Of a stretch of 64,000 bases of DNA, positions 39,909 through 48,353 are shown piece by piece. Position 1 is the first letter of the stretch, and the number at the start of each line of letters is the position of its first letter. This DNA comes from Aureimonas ureilytica. GTDB taxonomy: Bacteria; Pseudomonadota; Alphaproteobacteria; Rhizobiales; Rhizobiaceae. The stretch lies in NCBI RefSeq assembly GCF_001475935.1, contig NZ_LDQA01000014.1:1-64000 (forward strand), given 5' to 3'. The position numbers and the translations under genes are program-made. The notes under the pieces are model-generated. The model saw only the letters and a program-made list of their open reading frames with translations, did not search any database and was not told the DNA's origin.

Positions 39909-40726
39909 CAGTTCGGCTTCTTTGCGTAGATGCGGACATAGTCCACGAGGAGACGCGAGGGATCGGGCGTATTTTCGATCGAGAAGCCGCTCCCCAAGGC
40001 GAGATTGACCAGCGGGAACAAGGGCTGGGCGAATTCCGGCGGCGTGTCGAACGACCAGTAGGCGACGCCGTCGAGATAATAGGTCGTCTTGTCCTTCTCG
40101 ATCATTACGCCGAACGTATGGAAATCCTTCGTCAGGTCGATCCCGGTCTGCTGCATGTGACCGATATGCTTCTCGGGCGATTTTCCATCCATCTGCCAAA
40201 GATGGTAATAGCTCTGGAATTTCGTCGGCTCGTGGCCGTAGAACTCCATCACATCCACTTCCACAGCGTATTTCGAGCGCTCTGTTCCCATCAGCCAGAA
40301 GGCCGGCCAGACGCCCTCGCCCGCCGGCAGCTTGGCGCGCATTTCGAAATAACCATAGGTCTGCGCGAAACCATGTCCCTTCAGGTCATGGCCCGACAGA
40401 AGACCGCTTTCCCATTTTCCGTTGGCGTTGCGCGCCGCCGTGATCGTCAGGATACCGTTTTCGGTGGTAAAGGGAAAACCCGGGCGCGGATCGACAAATT
40501 GCGCGTCTCCGAAATCACCATGCCAGGGCGTATGCGCGATCCAGCGTGTTGTTGGTCCCCAAGCGGACACGTCGATCGTATCGAACTCATCCGCAAAGGT
40601 GATGTCGTATTGGCTGAGGTCGAGCTTCTGCTCTTCCGCACGGGCCGGCGTGCCGAGGACGGCGGCCAGCGTACCGACAACCAGAAGAAAGCGCGTCGCC
40701 AGACGCTGTAGGCGGTGGGGTCGCAT
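39908..40726 (-). CDS. Secreted GH16 glycanase (ExoK-like)
   Basis: A 272-residue protein; ATG 40726 has AGGA upstream. Residues 1-30 form a Sec signal (FLLVVGTLAAVLGTPARA). The body has the GH16 jelly-roll pattern: FADEFDTIDVSAWGP, ARLP-like RAKLPAGEGVWPAFWLMG, then the catalytic VEVDVMEFYG (Glu156, Asp158, Glu161, beta-bulge type), FHTFGVMIEKDKTTYYLDG and DYVRIYAKKP. GH16 enzymes cut beta-linked glycans; in rhizobial exopolysaccharide loci ExoK shortens the nascent polymer. The same role here is inferred from the neighbours. Confidence 0.9.
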   Translation of the reverse strand: MRPHRLQRLATRFLLVVGTLAAVLGTPARAEEQKLDLSQYDITFADEFDTIDVSAWGPTTRWIAHTPWHGDFGDAQFVDPRPGFPFTTENGILTITAARNANGKWESGLLSGHDLKGHGFAQTYGYFEMRAKLPAGEGVWPAFWLMGTERSKYAVEVDVMEFYGHEPTKFQSYYHLWQMDGKSPEKHIGHMQQTGIDLTKDFHTFGVMIEKDKTTYYLDGVAYWSFDTPPEFAQPLFPLVNLALGSGFSIENTPDPSRLLVDYVRIYAKKPN

Positions 40727-40797
40727 CGTCTGTCCTTATGCTGGGCGAGTGCGCCGAACCAAGATCGGCGCGCCACGCGCGGGGTCTTGCCGTGCGA

Positions 40798-41724
40798 TCA
40801 GAGCGAAAGAATGTTCCGGGGATGAATGCGTCCGCGCAGGAGATCGGCTACCGCCAGAAGGTTGCCCTTCACGCGGCCCTTGCGATCGACCCAAGGCTCG
40901 GGCCTACCCATCTTGGCGACATTCGCCGCGATATTGCGCAGAGCCTGACGGGCGGCGAGATCGGGTCGCATGGTGCGCTTGCGCATGAGATACCAGGGAT
41001 TGGCGATCTGGGAATATCCCAGCCTGACGCCCGAGCCGCGTCCGCGCTTGACGCCCATGTGAACGCCGCGCAGGCGCGTCGACGAGACGAGACGCCCATG
41101 CGCCGCCAGCCGCCGGCTGAAATCGACATCTTCCAGCCAGGCGTAAAGCGGCATTTCGGCATCGAAACGGAGGCTGTGTCGCTCGGCTGCCTCCAGGCGC
41201 ACGGCCATGTTGCAACCATAACCATTATAAACAGGCTCGATCCGTTCGGGCACATCGTCACGATCGGCCGCGAGAATGGCGAGGGATTCCTCCACGCTCA
41301 AACCGGGCCCCGGCGCGCCATCGGCCAGAACCGTGCCCGTGGCCATGACCACATCCTGACGCGACTGGAAGAGCCGGGACAATTCCGAGATATAGTCGGC
41401 GCGCAGGAAGAAATCATCGTCCATGAACAGGAGCACGCCGTCCCGCTCCATCGACAGCCGATCCATGATGGCGTTGCGCTGGACGCAAGCGCCGGGCGTC
41501 GAATGAACCCGCTCCACCTCGAAGGGCAGTGTCTCACTTGGCGGAAAGTTCAAGTCCTCCTCGCGGGCGGGACAGACGAGAACGCGCGCAGGCGGAGTCT
41601 CCTGACGCGCCAGATCGCGGAGCACCTCGTTCAGGATCGGCGCACGACCCGAGGTGGCGATCCCGATATACACGGGCAACTTCGATCCGACTACCAAGCT
41701 CGCGTTCCTGTCCATCATACTCAT
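40798..41724 (-). CDS. Glycosyltransferase, GT2 family
   Basis: A 308-residue protein with a GT-A fold start (VYIGIATSGRAPILNEVLRDL) and the acidic donor site LLFMDDDFFLRADYI. A second conserved part is NMAVRLEAAERH with AWLEDVDFSRRL, the acceptor or base region of GT2 enzymes. Probably cytoplasmic and acting on a lipid-linked oligosaccharide. It precedes the GH16 and GT4 genes on the same strand (gap 71 bp) and is divergent from the flippase gene. Confidence 0.85.
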   Translation of the reverse strand: MSMMDRNASLVVGSKLPVYIGIATSGRAPILNEVLRDLARQETPPARVLVCPAREEDLNFPPSETLPFEVERVHSTPGACVQRNAIMDRLSMERDGVLLFMDDDFFLRADYISELSRLFQSRQDVVMATGTVLADGAPGPGLSVEESLAILAADRDDVPERIEPVYNGYGCNMAVRLEAAERHSLRFDAEMPLYAWLEDVDFSRRLAAHGRLVSSTRLRGVHMGVKRGRGSGVRLGYSQIANPWYLMRKRTMRPDLAARQALRNIAANVAKMGRPEPWVDRKGRVKGNLLAVADLLRGRIHPRNILSL

Positions 41725-42030
41725 GAACTAACCGTTCGAAAGCGCGGCGACTGCCAGCCGTCGCATACAAAGACACTGCCTCGAACCGCCGATCACCATA
41801 TTCTCGCCATACAAACGCCACCAGTCATTAAGGACAACAAGCAACGATCTGAATTGATATGAATCTTAATTGGATTTTTTTGCACTGCGGCAAGGCCTGA
41901 ACCGATTTTCTTGCTGGACGCTGACGGAAAGTCAATGCATAGTGACTTTCATTGCCGGTTTTTCGTGCAGTGCAGCAAGCCGCCGTTCGACCGATTTCGC
42001 TGAGCCCACCGAATGGTGAGGAGATTTCGT
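41725..42030. promoter_or_regulatory. Divergent promoter region of the polysaccharide locus
   Basis: The 306 bp between the leftward GT2 gene and the rightward flippase gene contains no gene. Its middle (about 41830-41890) is AT-rich with TTGATATGAATCTTAATTGG and a T-run, a likely place for divergent promoters. Confidence 0.5.
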
Positions 42031-43377
42031 ATGCCCGGCCTGGACTTCCTGCGTCGCAAACCGTCCAACTCGGCGGCGGAGGCGGTTCCGCCTGCGGGCG
42101 GTCATGCGCGCGCGGGCCTGATCGGCAATATCACCGCACTCGGCTTTCTCCAAATCTCTGCCTATGTGCTGCCTCTGGCGATCGCCGCCTATACGACGCG
42201 CGTTCTGGGCGTGGCGGACTGGGGCCATGTCGCGCTGACGCAGATGGTTCTCAGCTTCTTCTGCCTCGTCGTGTCCTGGGGTTTCTCCTGGAGCGCGACG
42301 CGCAAGATCGCGGCGATCGGCGACGATCCTCATGAAGTCTCGCGGGTGGCGATCGCGACCATCGCGGGTCAGGTGATTCTGGCCGGCCTCATGGGCGCCC
42401 TGCTTCTCGTGTTGATTGAAACCGTTCCCTTCTTTGCCGACGCCGCCCCCTTCTACGCCTGGGGTCTTGTGGTCATCGCCGGCACCGCCCTGTTCCCCAA
42501 CTGGCTGCTGCAGGGGCTGGAACGGATGAAGGCCTTTTCGGCCATCCAGATCGGCGGTCGAATTCTGACGCTCGTGCTCATCATCCTTCTCGTCCATGCG
42601 CCGGATGATGCGCCCTTGATCATCGCCATCCAGGGCACGGTTTCTCTGGTGGCGGGCTTCGTCAGCGTCTGGCTGCTGCATCGCGACGGCATTCTGATCT
42701 GGAGCCGGCCGAGCGCGCGAGACATCTTCGAAGAGATCAAAGAGGGCTCGGCGATCTTCCTGTCGACCACGGCGATCGGCATTTATGTGAATCTGACGCC
42801 CGTGATTCTGGGCTTTCTGGCAGGCCCCGTGGCGGTCGGGCAGTTCGCTCTCGCCGACCGCATCCGGCAAGCCGCCCAATCGGTGCTTCAGCCCGTTTCG
42901 ACCGCTCTTTTCCCGCGCATCAGCCGTCTCGTGGCGTCCGATCCGCGCTCGGCCGCGCCGCTTCTGAAAATTTCCGGCATCGGCCTCGTGGTGATCTCGA
43001 CGGGCATTACAGGTGCGCTTTGGGTTCTGGCGCCGCAATTCGTGGTGTTGATCGGCGGACAGCAGTTCGCGGCGGCGGCCGAGGTCCTGCGCTGGCTGGC
43101 CTTCCTGCCTGTGGTCATGTCCTTCTCGACCTTTCTCGGCCTTCAGATCCTTTTGCCCAACAAGCGCACCAAGGCCTTCAACACGATTCTCGTGAGCGGC
43201 GGCATTCTGAGCCTCGTGATCATCGCACCGCTGATCAAGACCTTCGGCCCCGAAGGCGCAGCGATGACCCTTTTGATCGTGGAAGGCTTCGTATCCCTGT
43301 CCATGGTGATCTACGTCCTCAAGACGGGCTATTTCCGGGGGCATTGGCATACGGGCCTCGCGGCCGCATCGGCCTGA
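42031..43377 (+). CDS. Polysaccharide flippase, Wzx-like
   Basis: A 448-residue integral membrane protein; ATG 42031 has GGTGAGGAG upstream. Twelve to fourteen hydrophobic helices are evenly spaced, starting GLIGNITALGFLQISAYVLPLAIA, with YTTRVLGVADWGHVALTQ, the short motif found at the first cytoplasmic loop of Wzx/RfbX flippases, and later SAIFLSTTAIGIYVNLTPVILGFLAGPVAVGQFALADR. Flippases move undecaprenyl-linked repeat units across the inner membrane. First gene of the rightward set with the polymerase and mutase genes. Confidence 0.88.
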   Translation: MPGLDFLRRKPSNSAAEAVPPAGGHARAGLIGNITALGFLQISAYVLPLAIAAYTTRVLGVADWGHVALTQMVLSFFCLVVSWGFSWSATRKIAAIGDDPHEVSRVAIATIAGQVILAGLMGALLLVLIETVPFFADAAPFYAWGLVVIAGTALFPNWLLQGLERMKAFSAIQIGGRILTLVLIILLVHAPDDAPLIIAIQGTVSLVAGFVSVWLLHRDGILIWSRPSARDIFEEIKEGSAIFLSTTAIGIYVNLTPVILGFLAGPVAVGQFALADRIRQAAQSVLQPVSTALFPRISRLVASDPRSAAPLLKISGIGLVVISTGITGALWVLAPQFVVLIGGQQFAAAAEVLRWLAFLPVVMSFSTFLGLQILLPNKRTKAFNTILVSGGILSLVIIAPLIKTFGPEGAAMTLLIVEGFVSLSMVIYVLKTGYFRGHWHTGLAAASA

Positions 43378-43392
43378 TCCGGCGCGGCGTCC

Positions 43393-44838
43393 ATGTCGGC
43401 TCTCGTTCTCGCTCTTTTCTGGCTTCTGGCGCTGCTGGCCTTCGTTCGGGGCGTGCCCGCCCTCATCGTCCTGTTCTTTTGCGCCGTCCCGTTCGGATCG
43501 CTGGCGGCGGTGCCGCCGGCCATGACGGGCGGCTTGACTTTCACCCCCCTGCCGATCGTGGCGGCGCTCCTGTCGCTGCGCATCCTTCTCGCGCCAGGGC
43601 AGGCGGCGAACCTCCTGAGCGGAGTGCTGCACGCACGGCCGCAGGCGCTGCTCTTCACCTTTCTCCTCGTCTGCATCGTCAGCACTCTGCTCATGCCGCG
43701 TCTGTTCGCGGGGCAGATTCTCGTCGTGCCCGTGCGCGCAATCGAAGGGCCGATGGCGCCGCTGGCTCCCAGCACCCAGAACATTTCGCAGCTCGCCTAT
43801 CTCGCGATCTCGGTCATGACGACGCTGACCGCCTCGGTCGGCTTGCGAAGCGCGCGCGTGCGCGCCGTCGTGCCGCGCGCGATCCTTGCCGGCTGCCTCG
43901 TGACGGTTGGAACCGGCCTTCTCGACTACGCCAGCAATTTCGTTCCGCTGGATGCCATTCTCGACGCGTTCCGAACCGCCACCTATGCGCTTCTGGTGGA
44001 TGCCGAGGTTCTGGGCGCGCGGCGGGTCGTCGGCCTGATGCCGGAAGCGTCTGCCTTCGGCAGCACCTGCGTCGTGCTTCTGGCGCTGCTGTATTTCGCA
44101 CGCCGCGCCTTTCCGGTCTCCGATCCGATGCGCCTTCTCTCGCTGCCCGCCTGCGGCGGGCTCGCGGTCTTCGCGATCATGTCCTCGTCCTCGGCGGCTT
44201 ATGTCGGACTGGGTGTCTTCCTGGCCTCGGTCGGGCTAGAATGGATCTGGCGTGTCATGCGCTTCGATCAGGACACGATGAACGCAATCCGGGTGGAAGC
44301 GCTGATCGGTCTGCTCGCGCTGGCGGCGATTGCGGCCTTGTTCCTGCTCCAGCCCGCCCTGATCGATCGAATCGCCTTTATTCTGGACGATCTCCTCGTC
44401 TCCAAGACCAGTTCGAGCTCCTTCGAAGAGCGCAACATGTGGACGCGCACGGCGTGGGAGGCCTTCGTCTCGTCCTGGGGTCTCGGAATCGGAGTCGGTA
44501 GCTCGCGAGCTTCGAACTTCTGGGTTGCGCTGGCCAGCAACACGGGCCTTATCGGCGTCGTGCTTTATGGTGGATTCGTGCTGGCCTGCTATCTGCGCCG
44601 CCGGCCGAAGCGGGACGGGCAAGCCGCCGCACTTCTGACGGCCGGTCGCTGGGCGCTTCTGCCCGGCTTCGCCATTGGCATCCTGATCGGCACCAGCCCG
44701 GATTTCGGTTCACTCACCGGAATGACGATGGGTGTCATGCTGGCGGCCGGGCGCTCGCGCTACGAGACATCGCCCGTCGTAATAGAGTCGGATCGAAGCG
44801 ACCATTCGACCGAGCAGTCCGAAATATCAATTGCTTAA
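43393..44838 (+). CDS. Polysaccharide polymerase, Wzy/O-antigen-ligase-like
   Basis: A 481-residue membrane protein with about a dozen hydrophobic segments and a large periplasmic loop in the second half (LDDLLVSKTSSSSFEERNMWTRTAWEAFVSSWGLGIGVGSSRASNFW). The pattern R-x-x-x-W followed by GLGIGVGSSR and an N-x-x-W/L-x-x-x-N-T-G-L-I-G element is that of the Wzy_C family of polymerases and ligases. It joins repeat units at the periplasmic face. It follows the flippase gene by 15 bp. Confidence 0.82.
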   Translation: MSALVLALFWLLALLAFVRGVPALIVLFFCAVPFGSLAAVPPAMTGGLTFTPLPIVAALLSLRILLAPGQAANLLSGVLHARPQALLFTFLLVCIVSTLLMPRLFAGQILVVPVRAIEGPMAPLAPSTQNISQLAYLAISVMTTLTASVGLRSARVRAVVPRAILAGCLVTVGTGLLDYASNFVPLDAILDAFRTATYALLVDAEVLGARRVVGLMPEASAFGSTCVVLLALLYFARRAFPVSDPMRLLSLPACGGLAVFAIMSSSSAAYVGLGVFLASVGLEWIWRVMRFDQDTMNAIRVEALIGLLALAAIAALFLLQPALIDRIAFILDDLLVSKTSSSSFEERNMWTRTAWEAFVSSWGLGIGVGSSRASNFWVALASNTGLIGVVLYGGFVLACYLRRRPKRDGQAAALLTAGRWALLPGFAIGILIGTSPDFGSLTGMTMGVMLAAGRSRYETSPVVIESDRSDHSTEQSEISIA

Positions 44839-44940
44839 AACTGTCTCTGATGCCGTTTTATTGGGATATTCAATATTCCATCCTTGACTAAGAGTAACGA
44901 CGATGTTGCTTTGCACCATCGCAGCGAGAAGAGCGGATTC

Positions 44941-46086
44941 ATGCACTCCACCAGTCAGCCCAAATGGGTCATTGTCGGCGCGGGCTTCACAGGTGCCGTT
45001 CTAGCGGAGCGCATCGCCGGGGTTCTGGACCAGAAGGTTCTGGTGATCGACAGGCGCGATCACATCGCCGGCAACGCCTATGATTATCCCGGCGCCTACG
45101 GCGTTCTGATCCACAAATACGGCCCGCACATCTTCCATACGAACAGCGAGGCGATCTGGACCTATCTGTCGCGCTTCACGGAATGGCGGCCCTATTTCCA
45201 TCACGTGCTGGCGCATGTGGATGGGCGCTACACGCCGATTCCGTTCAACCTGAACACGCTAACCGACCTTTTCCCGGCCAGGATGGCCGAGCGCCTGAGC
45301 GATGCGCTGATCGGCGCCTATGGCTACGGCACCAAGGTTCCCATTCTGAAGATGCGCCAGGATGGCAATCCCGAACTCACCTTCCTCGCCGACTACGTGT
45401 ATTCGCGCGTTTTCGAGAATTACACGTTCAAGCAATGGGGCATGAAGCCCGAGGATCTCGCGCCATCCGTGAGCGCGCGCGTGCCGGTGCATGTCAGCCG
45501 CGACGATCGCTATTTTCAGGATCGCTTCCAGGCCATGCCGGTGGATGGCTACACCGCCATGTTCAAGCGGATGCTGAATCATCCCAATATCGACGTGTCA
45601 CTGAACACCGAATACGAGGCCGTTCGCGAGCTTTATCCGGACGCCAAGGTCGTCTTCACCGGCCCGATCGACGAGTATTTCCGCTACCAGCATGGGGCCC
45701 TGCCCTATCGCAGCCTGCGCTTCCGCCTCGTCGAAACGCCGGAGAGCATGGTTCAGCCGGTCGGCACCGTGAACTACCCCAACGAATTCGGCTTCACGCG
45801 CATCACCGAGTTCAAGCATTTGACCGGGCAGAAGGGCGAAGGCTCGGTTCTGGTCGAGGAATATCCCGAGGCCTATGTGCCGGGCACGAACGAGCCCTAT
45901 TATCCAATCCCGACGGAAGGCACGTCGCAGGCGCTTCAGCCCTACCAGCAGATGGCGCGCGACCTGTCGGGCAAGGTCTGGTTTGCCGGGCGTCTGGGTG
46001 ACTACGCCTACTACAACATGGATCAGGCCTGTGGCCGGGCTCTCGCCCTGTTCGAAAAGCAGCTCGCCCCAGCGAGCGTCGGTTGA
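44941..46086 (+). CDS. glf: UDP-galactopyranose mutase
   Basis: A 381-residue protein starting at ATG 44941; a TTG at 44884 is in frame but adds unrelated residues. It opens with VIVGAGFTGAVLAERIA, the FAD-binding motif, followed by DRRDHIAGNAYDY, then KYGPHIFHTNSEAIW and FEQWGMK-like FKQWGMKPEDLAPSVSARVPV, EYFRYQHGALPYRSLRF and the FAGRLGDYAYYNMD end, all specific to Glf. The enzyme converts UDP-galactopyranose to UDP-galactofuranose, so the polymer made here probably contains galactofuranose. The gap 44839-44940 has AT-rich sequence and no gene. Confidence 0.96.
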   Translation: MHSTSQPKWVIVGAGFTGAVLAERIAGVLDQKVLVIDRRDHIAGNAYDYPGAYGVLIHKYGPHIFHTNSEAIWTYLSRFTEWRPYFHHVLAHVDGRYTPIPFNLNTLTDLFPARMAERLSDALIGAYGYGTKVPILKMRQDGNPELTFLADYVYSRVFENYTFKQWGMKPEDLAPSVSARVPVHVSRDDRYFQDRFQAMPVDGYTAMFKRMLNHPNIDVSLNTEYEAVRELYPDAKVVFTGPIDEYFRYQHGALPYRSLRFRLVETPESMVQPVGTVNYPNEFGFTRITEFKHLTGQKGEGSVLVEEYPEAYVPGTNEPYYPIPTEGTSQALQPYQQMARDLSGKVWFAGRLGDYAYYNMDQACGRALALFEKQLAPASVG

Positions 46087-46108
46087 TCGGCGGGGCTCGG
46101 AGGCATTG

Positions 46109-47185
46109 ATGGCAACGGTTTCGGTGGTGATGGCGACCTACAATGGCGCCCGGTACATATCGGCCCAGCTGGAAAGCCTCCGCGCCCAGACGCATCTGCC
46201 TTCCGAACTGATCGTCGGCGACGACGGATCGAGCGACGCGACACTCGAGATCGTCGCCGCCTTCGCGGCCTCCGCACCCTTTCCGGTTCGCATCCAGAGA
46301 AACGCGATGCGGCTTGGCTATGGCGAGAATTTCCTCACCAATGCCAAGCTTGCGACGGGCAATTACGTCGCCTTCTGCGATCAGGACGACGAATGGGCGC
46401 CGGAGAAGCTCGCGACCTGTTTGGCGCATCTTGAGCGCGAACAGGCGGTGATGTGCGTTCATGCCGCCTCGCTGATCGATGGCGAGTCGCAGGAAATCGG
46501 CACGTTCGACCAGGGGATAACGGGCTTCGAGATTCGCCCGACTTTGTCTCTGGAGCCTTGGGACGTGTTTTTCGGGCTGACGCAGGTCTTCCGGCGCGAT
46601 CTTCTCGACCTCATCCCGTCCGACCGGCGCGGCCTCGACAATCACGCGGTCGGCTCGCCTTTGTCGCATGATCGCTGGATTCACTTCCTCGGCGACAGTT
46701 TCGGCAAGACCGTGATTCTGCCCGACCGGCTGGTGCGCTATCGCCAGCATGGGAAGAACGCTTATGGCGGCTTGCGCAAGGGGCTGCTTCTGCGCCTGCG
46801 CGGCAAGCTCGTCGCCTCCGCCGAGATCATGGACATGCACCATGGCATCGCCGCGCACCGCGTGAGCCTCCTGCGCGAGGCAGAAGCGAACGCCTCGGAT
46901 GCCGGGACCAGAGCCCATGCGCGGGCGGCAGCCGCGTATTGGCAAGGTCTCGCCGACCTCTACCGCGATCGTAGGGAGGTCTATCGCGCGCCGCGTCTTG
47001 GCGAACGCCTTGCGGTCTTCCGCCGCCTCCGATCCGCCAAGGCCTATGAAGCGGGCGCGGGATTGGGCGGCAAGGTTCTGGTGAAAGACTTCTTCCTTGG
47101 CGTGTGCCGACTGCCGGTCGATGCGATCACGCCCAAGGACCACCACACGGCGACGGTGGCAACGCCGCCCTCTCCGCAAAAATGA
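46109..47185 (+). CDS. Glycosyltransferase, GT2 family
   Basis: A 358-residue protein from ATG 46109 (GGAGG upstream). VSVVMATYNGARYISAQLESLRAQT is a classic GT2 start, with VGDDGSSDAT (donor Asp-Asp), then YVAFCDQDDEWAPEKL as the DXD-type site and SHDRWIHFL later. This arrangement is near that of rhamnosyl- and galactofuranosyl-type transferases, which would suit the preceding Glf, but the donor is not proven. The C-terminal 100 residues are basic and helical and may lie on the membrane. Confidence 0.88.
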   Translation: MATVSVVMATYNGARYISAQLESLRAQTHLPSELIVGDDGSSDATLEIVAAFAASAPFPVRIQRNAMRLGYGENFLTNAKLATGNYVAFCDQDDEWAPEKLATCLAHLEREQAVMCVHAASLIDGESQEIGTFDQGITGFEIRPTLSLEPWDVFFGLTQVFRRDLLDLIPSDRRGLDNHAVGSPLSHDRWIHFLGDSFGKTVILPDRLVRYRQHGKNAYGGLRKGLLLRLRGKLVASAEIMDMHHGIAAHRVSLLREAEANASDAGTRAHARAAAAYWQGLADLYRDRREVYRAPRLGERLAVFRRLRSAKAYEAGAGLGGKVLVKDFFLGVCRLPVDAITPKDHHTATVATPPSPQK

Positions 47186-47225
47186 TTCCCACCTTTTCGA
47201 TACACTGCCCTTTCGGAGCCTTTGC

Positions 47226-48170
47226 ATGACTCGTTGCGCCTATGGAAAGATCGCGGTTCTCGCGCCGTCGAACGTCCAGACGGGCGGACCGGAGCTCCTG
47301 CATCAGCTTGTCCACGAAATCCGGCGGCAGGGCGGTGACGCGTATATTCATTACGTGCCGGACCCGGAAGCGCCGGTTCCCGAGCGCTATCGGATCTACG
47401 ATACGCCGCCTATGAAGAAGCTCACGCTCGGCAAGAACGATTGCCTCGTGGCGCCGGAAACCATGGTCCGGCAGATCCCGCTTTTCTCCAAGGCCGAGCG
47501 GTTCATCTGGTGGCTAAGCTTCGACTTCTTCTTGTCGCAGCGCAGCGGCCCGCAGCGTCTGGCCGCCAACACCTACAAGCGCTCGCTGGTGAAGGCGCAG
47601 TCCTTGTCGGGCACCAAGCATCTTTTCCAGTCCCACTACGCGCGGGCACGCCTTGAGCGCTGGGGGGTGTCAGGCGGCATTCTGTCGGACTATCTCTCGG
47701 TCGCACCGGCCAAGGCCGACGCGCCGGCCCGAGAAGACATCATTCTCTACAATCCCAAGAAGGGCCTGCCGATCACCGAGCGGCTGCAACGCGCTCATCC
47801 CGGCCTCACCTTCAAGCCTATCATCAACATGACGAAGGCCGAGGTGGAGGACGCCTTCGCCCGCGCCAAAATCTACATCGATTTCGGCGAGCATCCCGGC
47901 AAGGACCGCCTCCCGCGCGAGGCCGCCTCGCTTGGAACCGTGGTGATCGCAGGCCAGCGCGGCTCGGCGGCCTTCGCAGAGGACATGCCGCTGGAAGACC
48001 GCTACAAGCTCGCCATCGATCCGTCGCTGGAAGCCAAGTTCGGCGCTCTCGTGGCGCAGGTCTTCGGTGATTTCGAGACCCATTTGAAAGCGCAGCAGCC
48101 CTATCGCGACTTCATCGCGGGCGAGCGGGACATGTTCTCCGAGCAGGTCCGCGCGGCGTTTTTCCGCTGA
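47226..48170 (+). CDS. Putative glycosyltransferase of the polysaccharide locus
   Basis: A 314-residue protein from ATG 47226. The start KIAVLAPSNVQTGGPELLHQLVHEIRRQGGDAYIHYV is a GT-B type N-terminal domain; the second half has IILYNPKKGLPITERLQ, YIDFGEHPGKDRLPREAASLGTVVIAGQRGSAAFAED, where Glu in PREAA stands in the place of the donor-binding Glu of GT4 enzymes. The domain arrangement is looser than in typical GT4 members, so a polysaccharide-modifying transferase is a safe description. Last gene before a strong terminator. Confidence 0.65.
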   Translation: MTRCAYGKIAVLAPSNVQTGGPELLHQLVHEIRRQGGDAYIHYVPDPEAPVPERYRIYDTPPMKKLTLGKNDCLVAPETMVRQIPLFSKAERFIWWLSFDFFLSQRSGPQRLAANTYKRSLVKAQSLSGTKHLFQSHYARARLERWGVSGGILSDYLSVAPAKADAPAREDIILYNPKKGLPITERLQRAHPGLTFKPIINMTKAEVEDAFARAKIYIDFGEHPGKDRLPREAASLGTVVIAGQRGSAAFAEDMPLEDRYKLAIDPSLEAKFGALVAQVFGDFETHLKAQQPYRDFIAGERDMFSEQVRAAFFR

Positions 48171-48195
48171 CGATCAAACCATAGTCTTTGCCCTA

Positions 48196-48238
48196 CGAAA
48201 GAAGCGGCCGATGCCCAGCGCATCGGCCGCTTCTTTCG
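48196..48238. terminator. Strong bidirectional terminator
   Basis: CGAAAGAAGCGGCCGATG (48196-48213) and CATCGGCCGCTTCTTTCG (48221-48238) are perfect 18-bp arms around a 7-nt loop. It lies between the convergent genes ending at 48170 and 48354, with T- and A-rich stem ends serving both directions. Confidence 0.92.
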
Positions 48239-48353
48239 TTCGGACATTGCGACAGCGCTCAACGGCGACACGCCATCGGTTCGAAACGAAAGAGCCCTCC
48301 GACCCGGCATTCGGGGCGAAGGGCTCGAACCGTTCCAAACAGTGGTCGGACGA

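Noticed and set aside
41932-43632. A 566-codon minus-strand frame opposite the flippase and polymerase genes
   Set aside because: Its composition (runs of Arg, Gln, His, Asp) is typical of antisense to membrane-protein codons; the plus-strand genes are well supported.
41932-48170. Horizontal acquisition of the polysaccharide locus with the prophage
   Set aside because: The locus is outside attR, on the chromosomal side, and shows no mobile-element or att features of its own.
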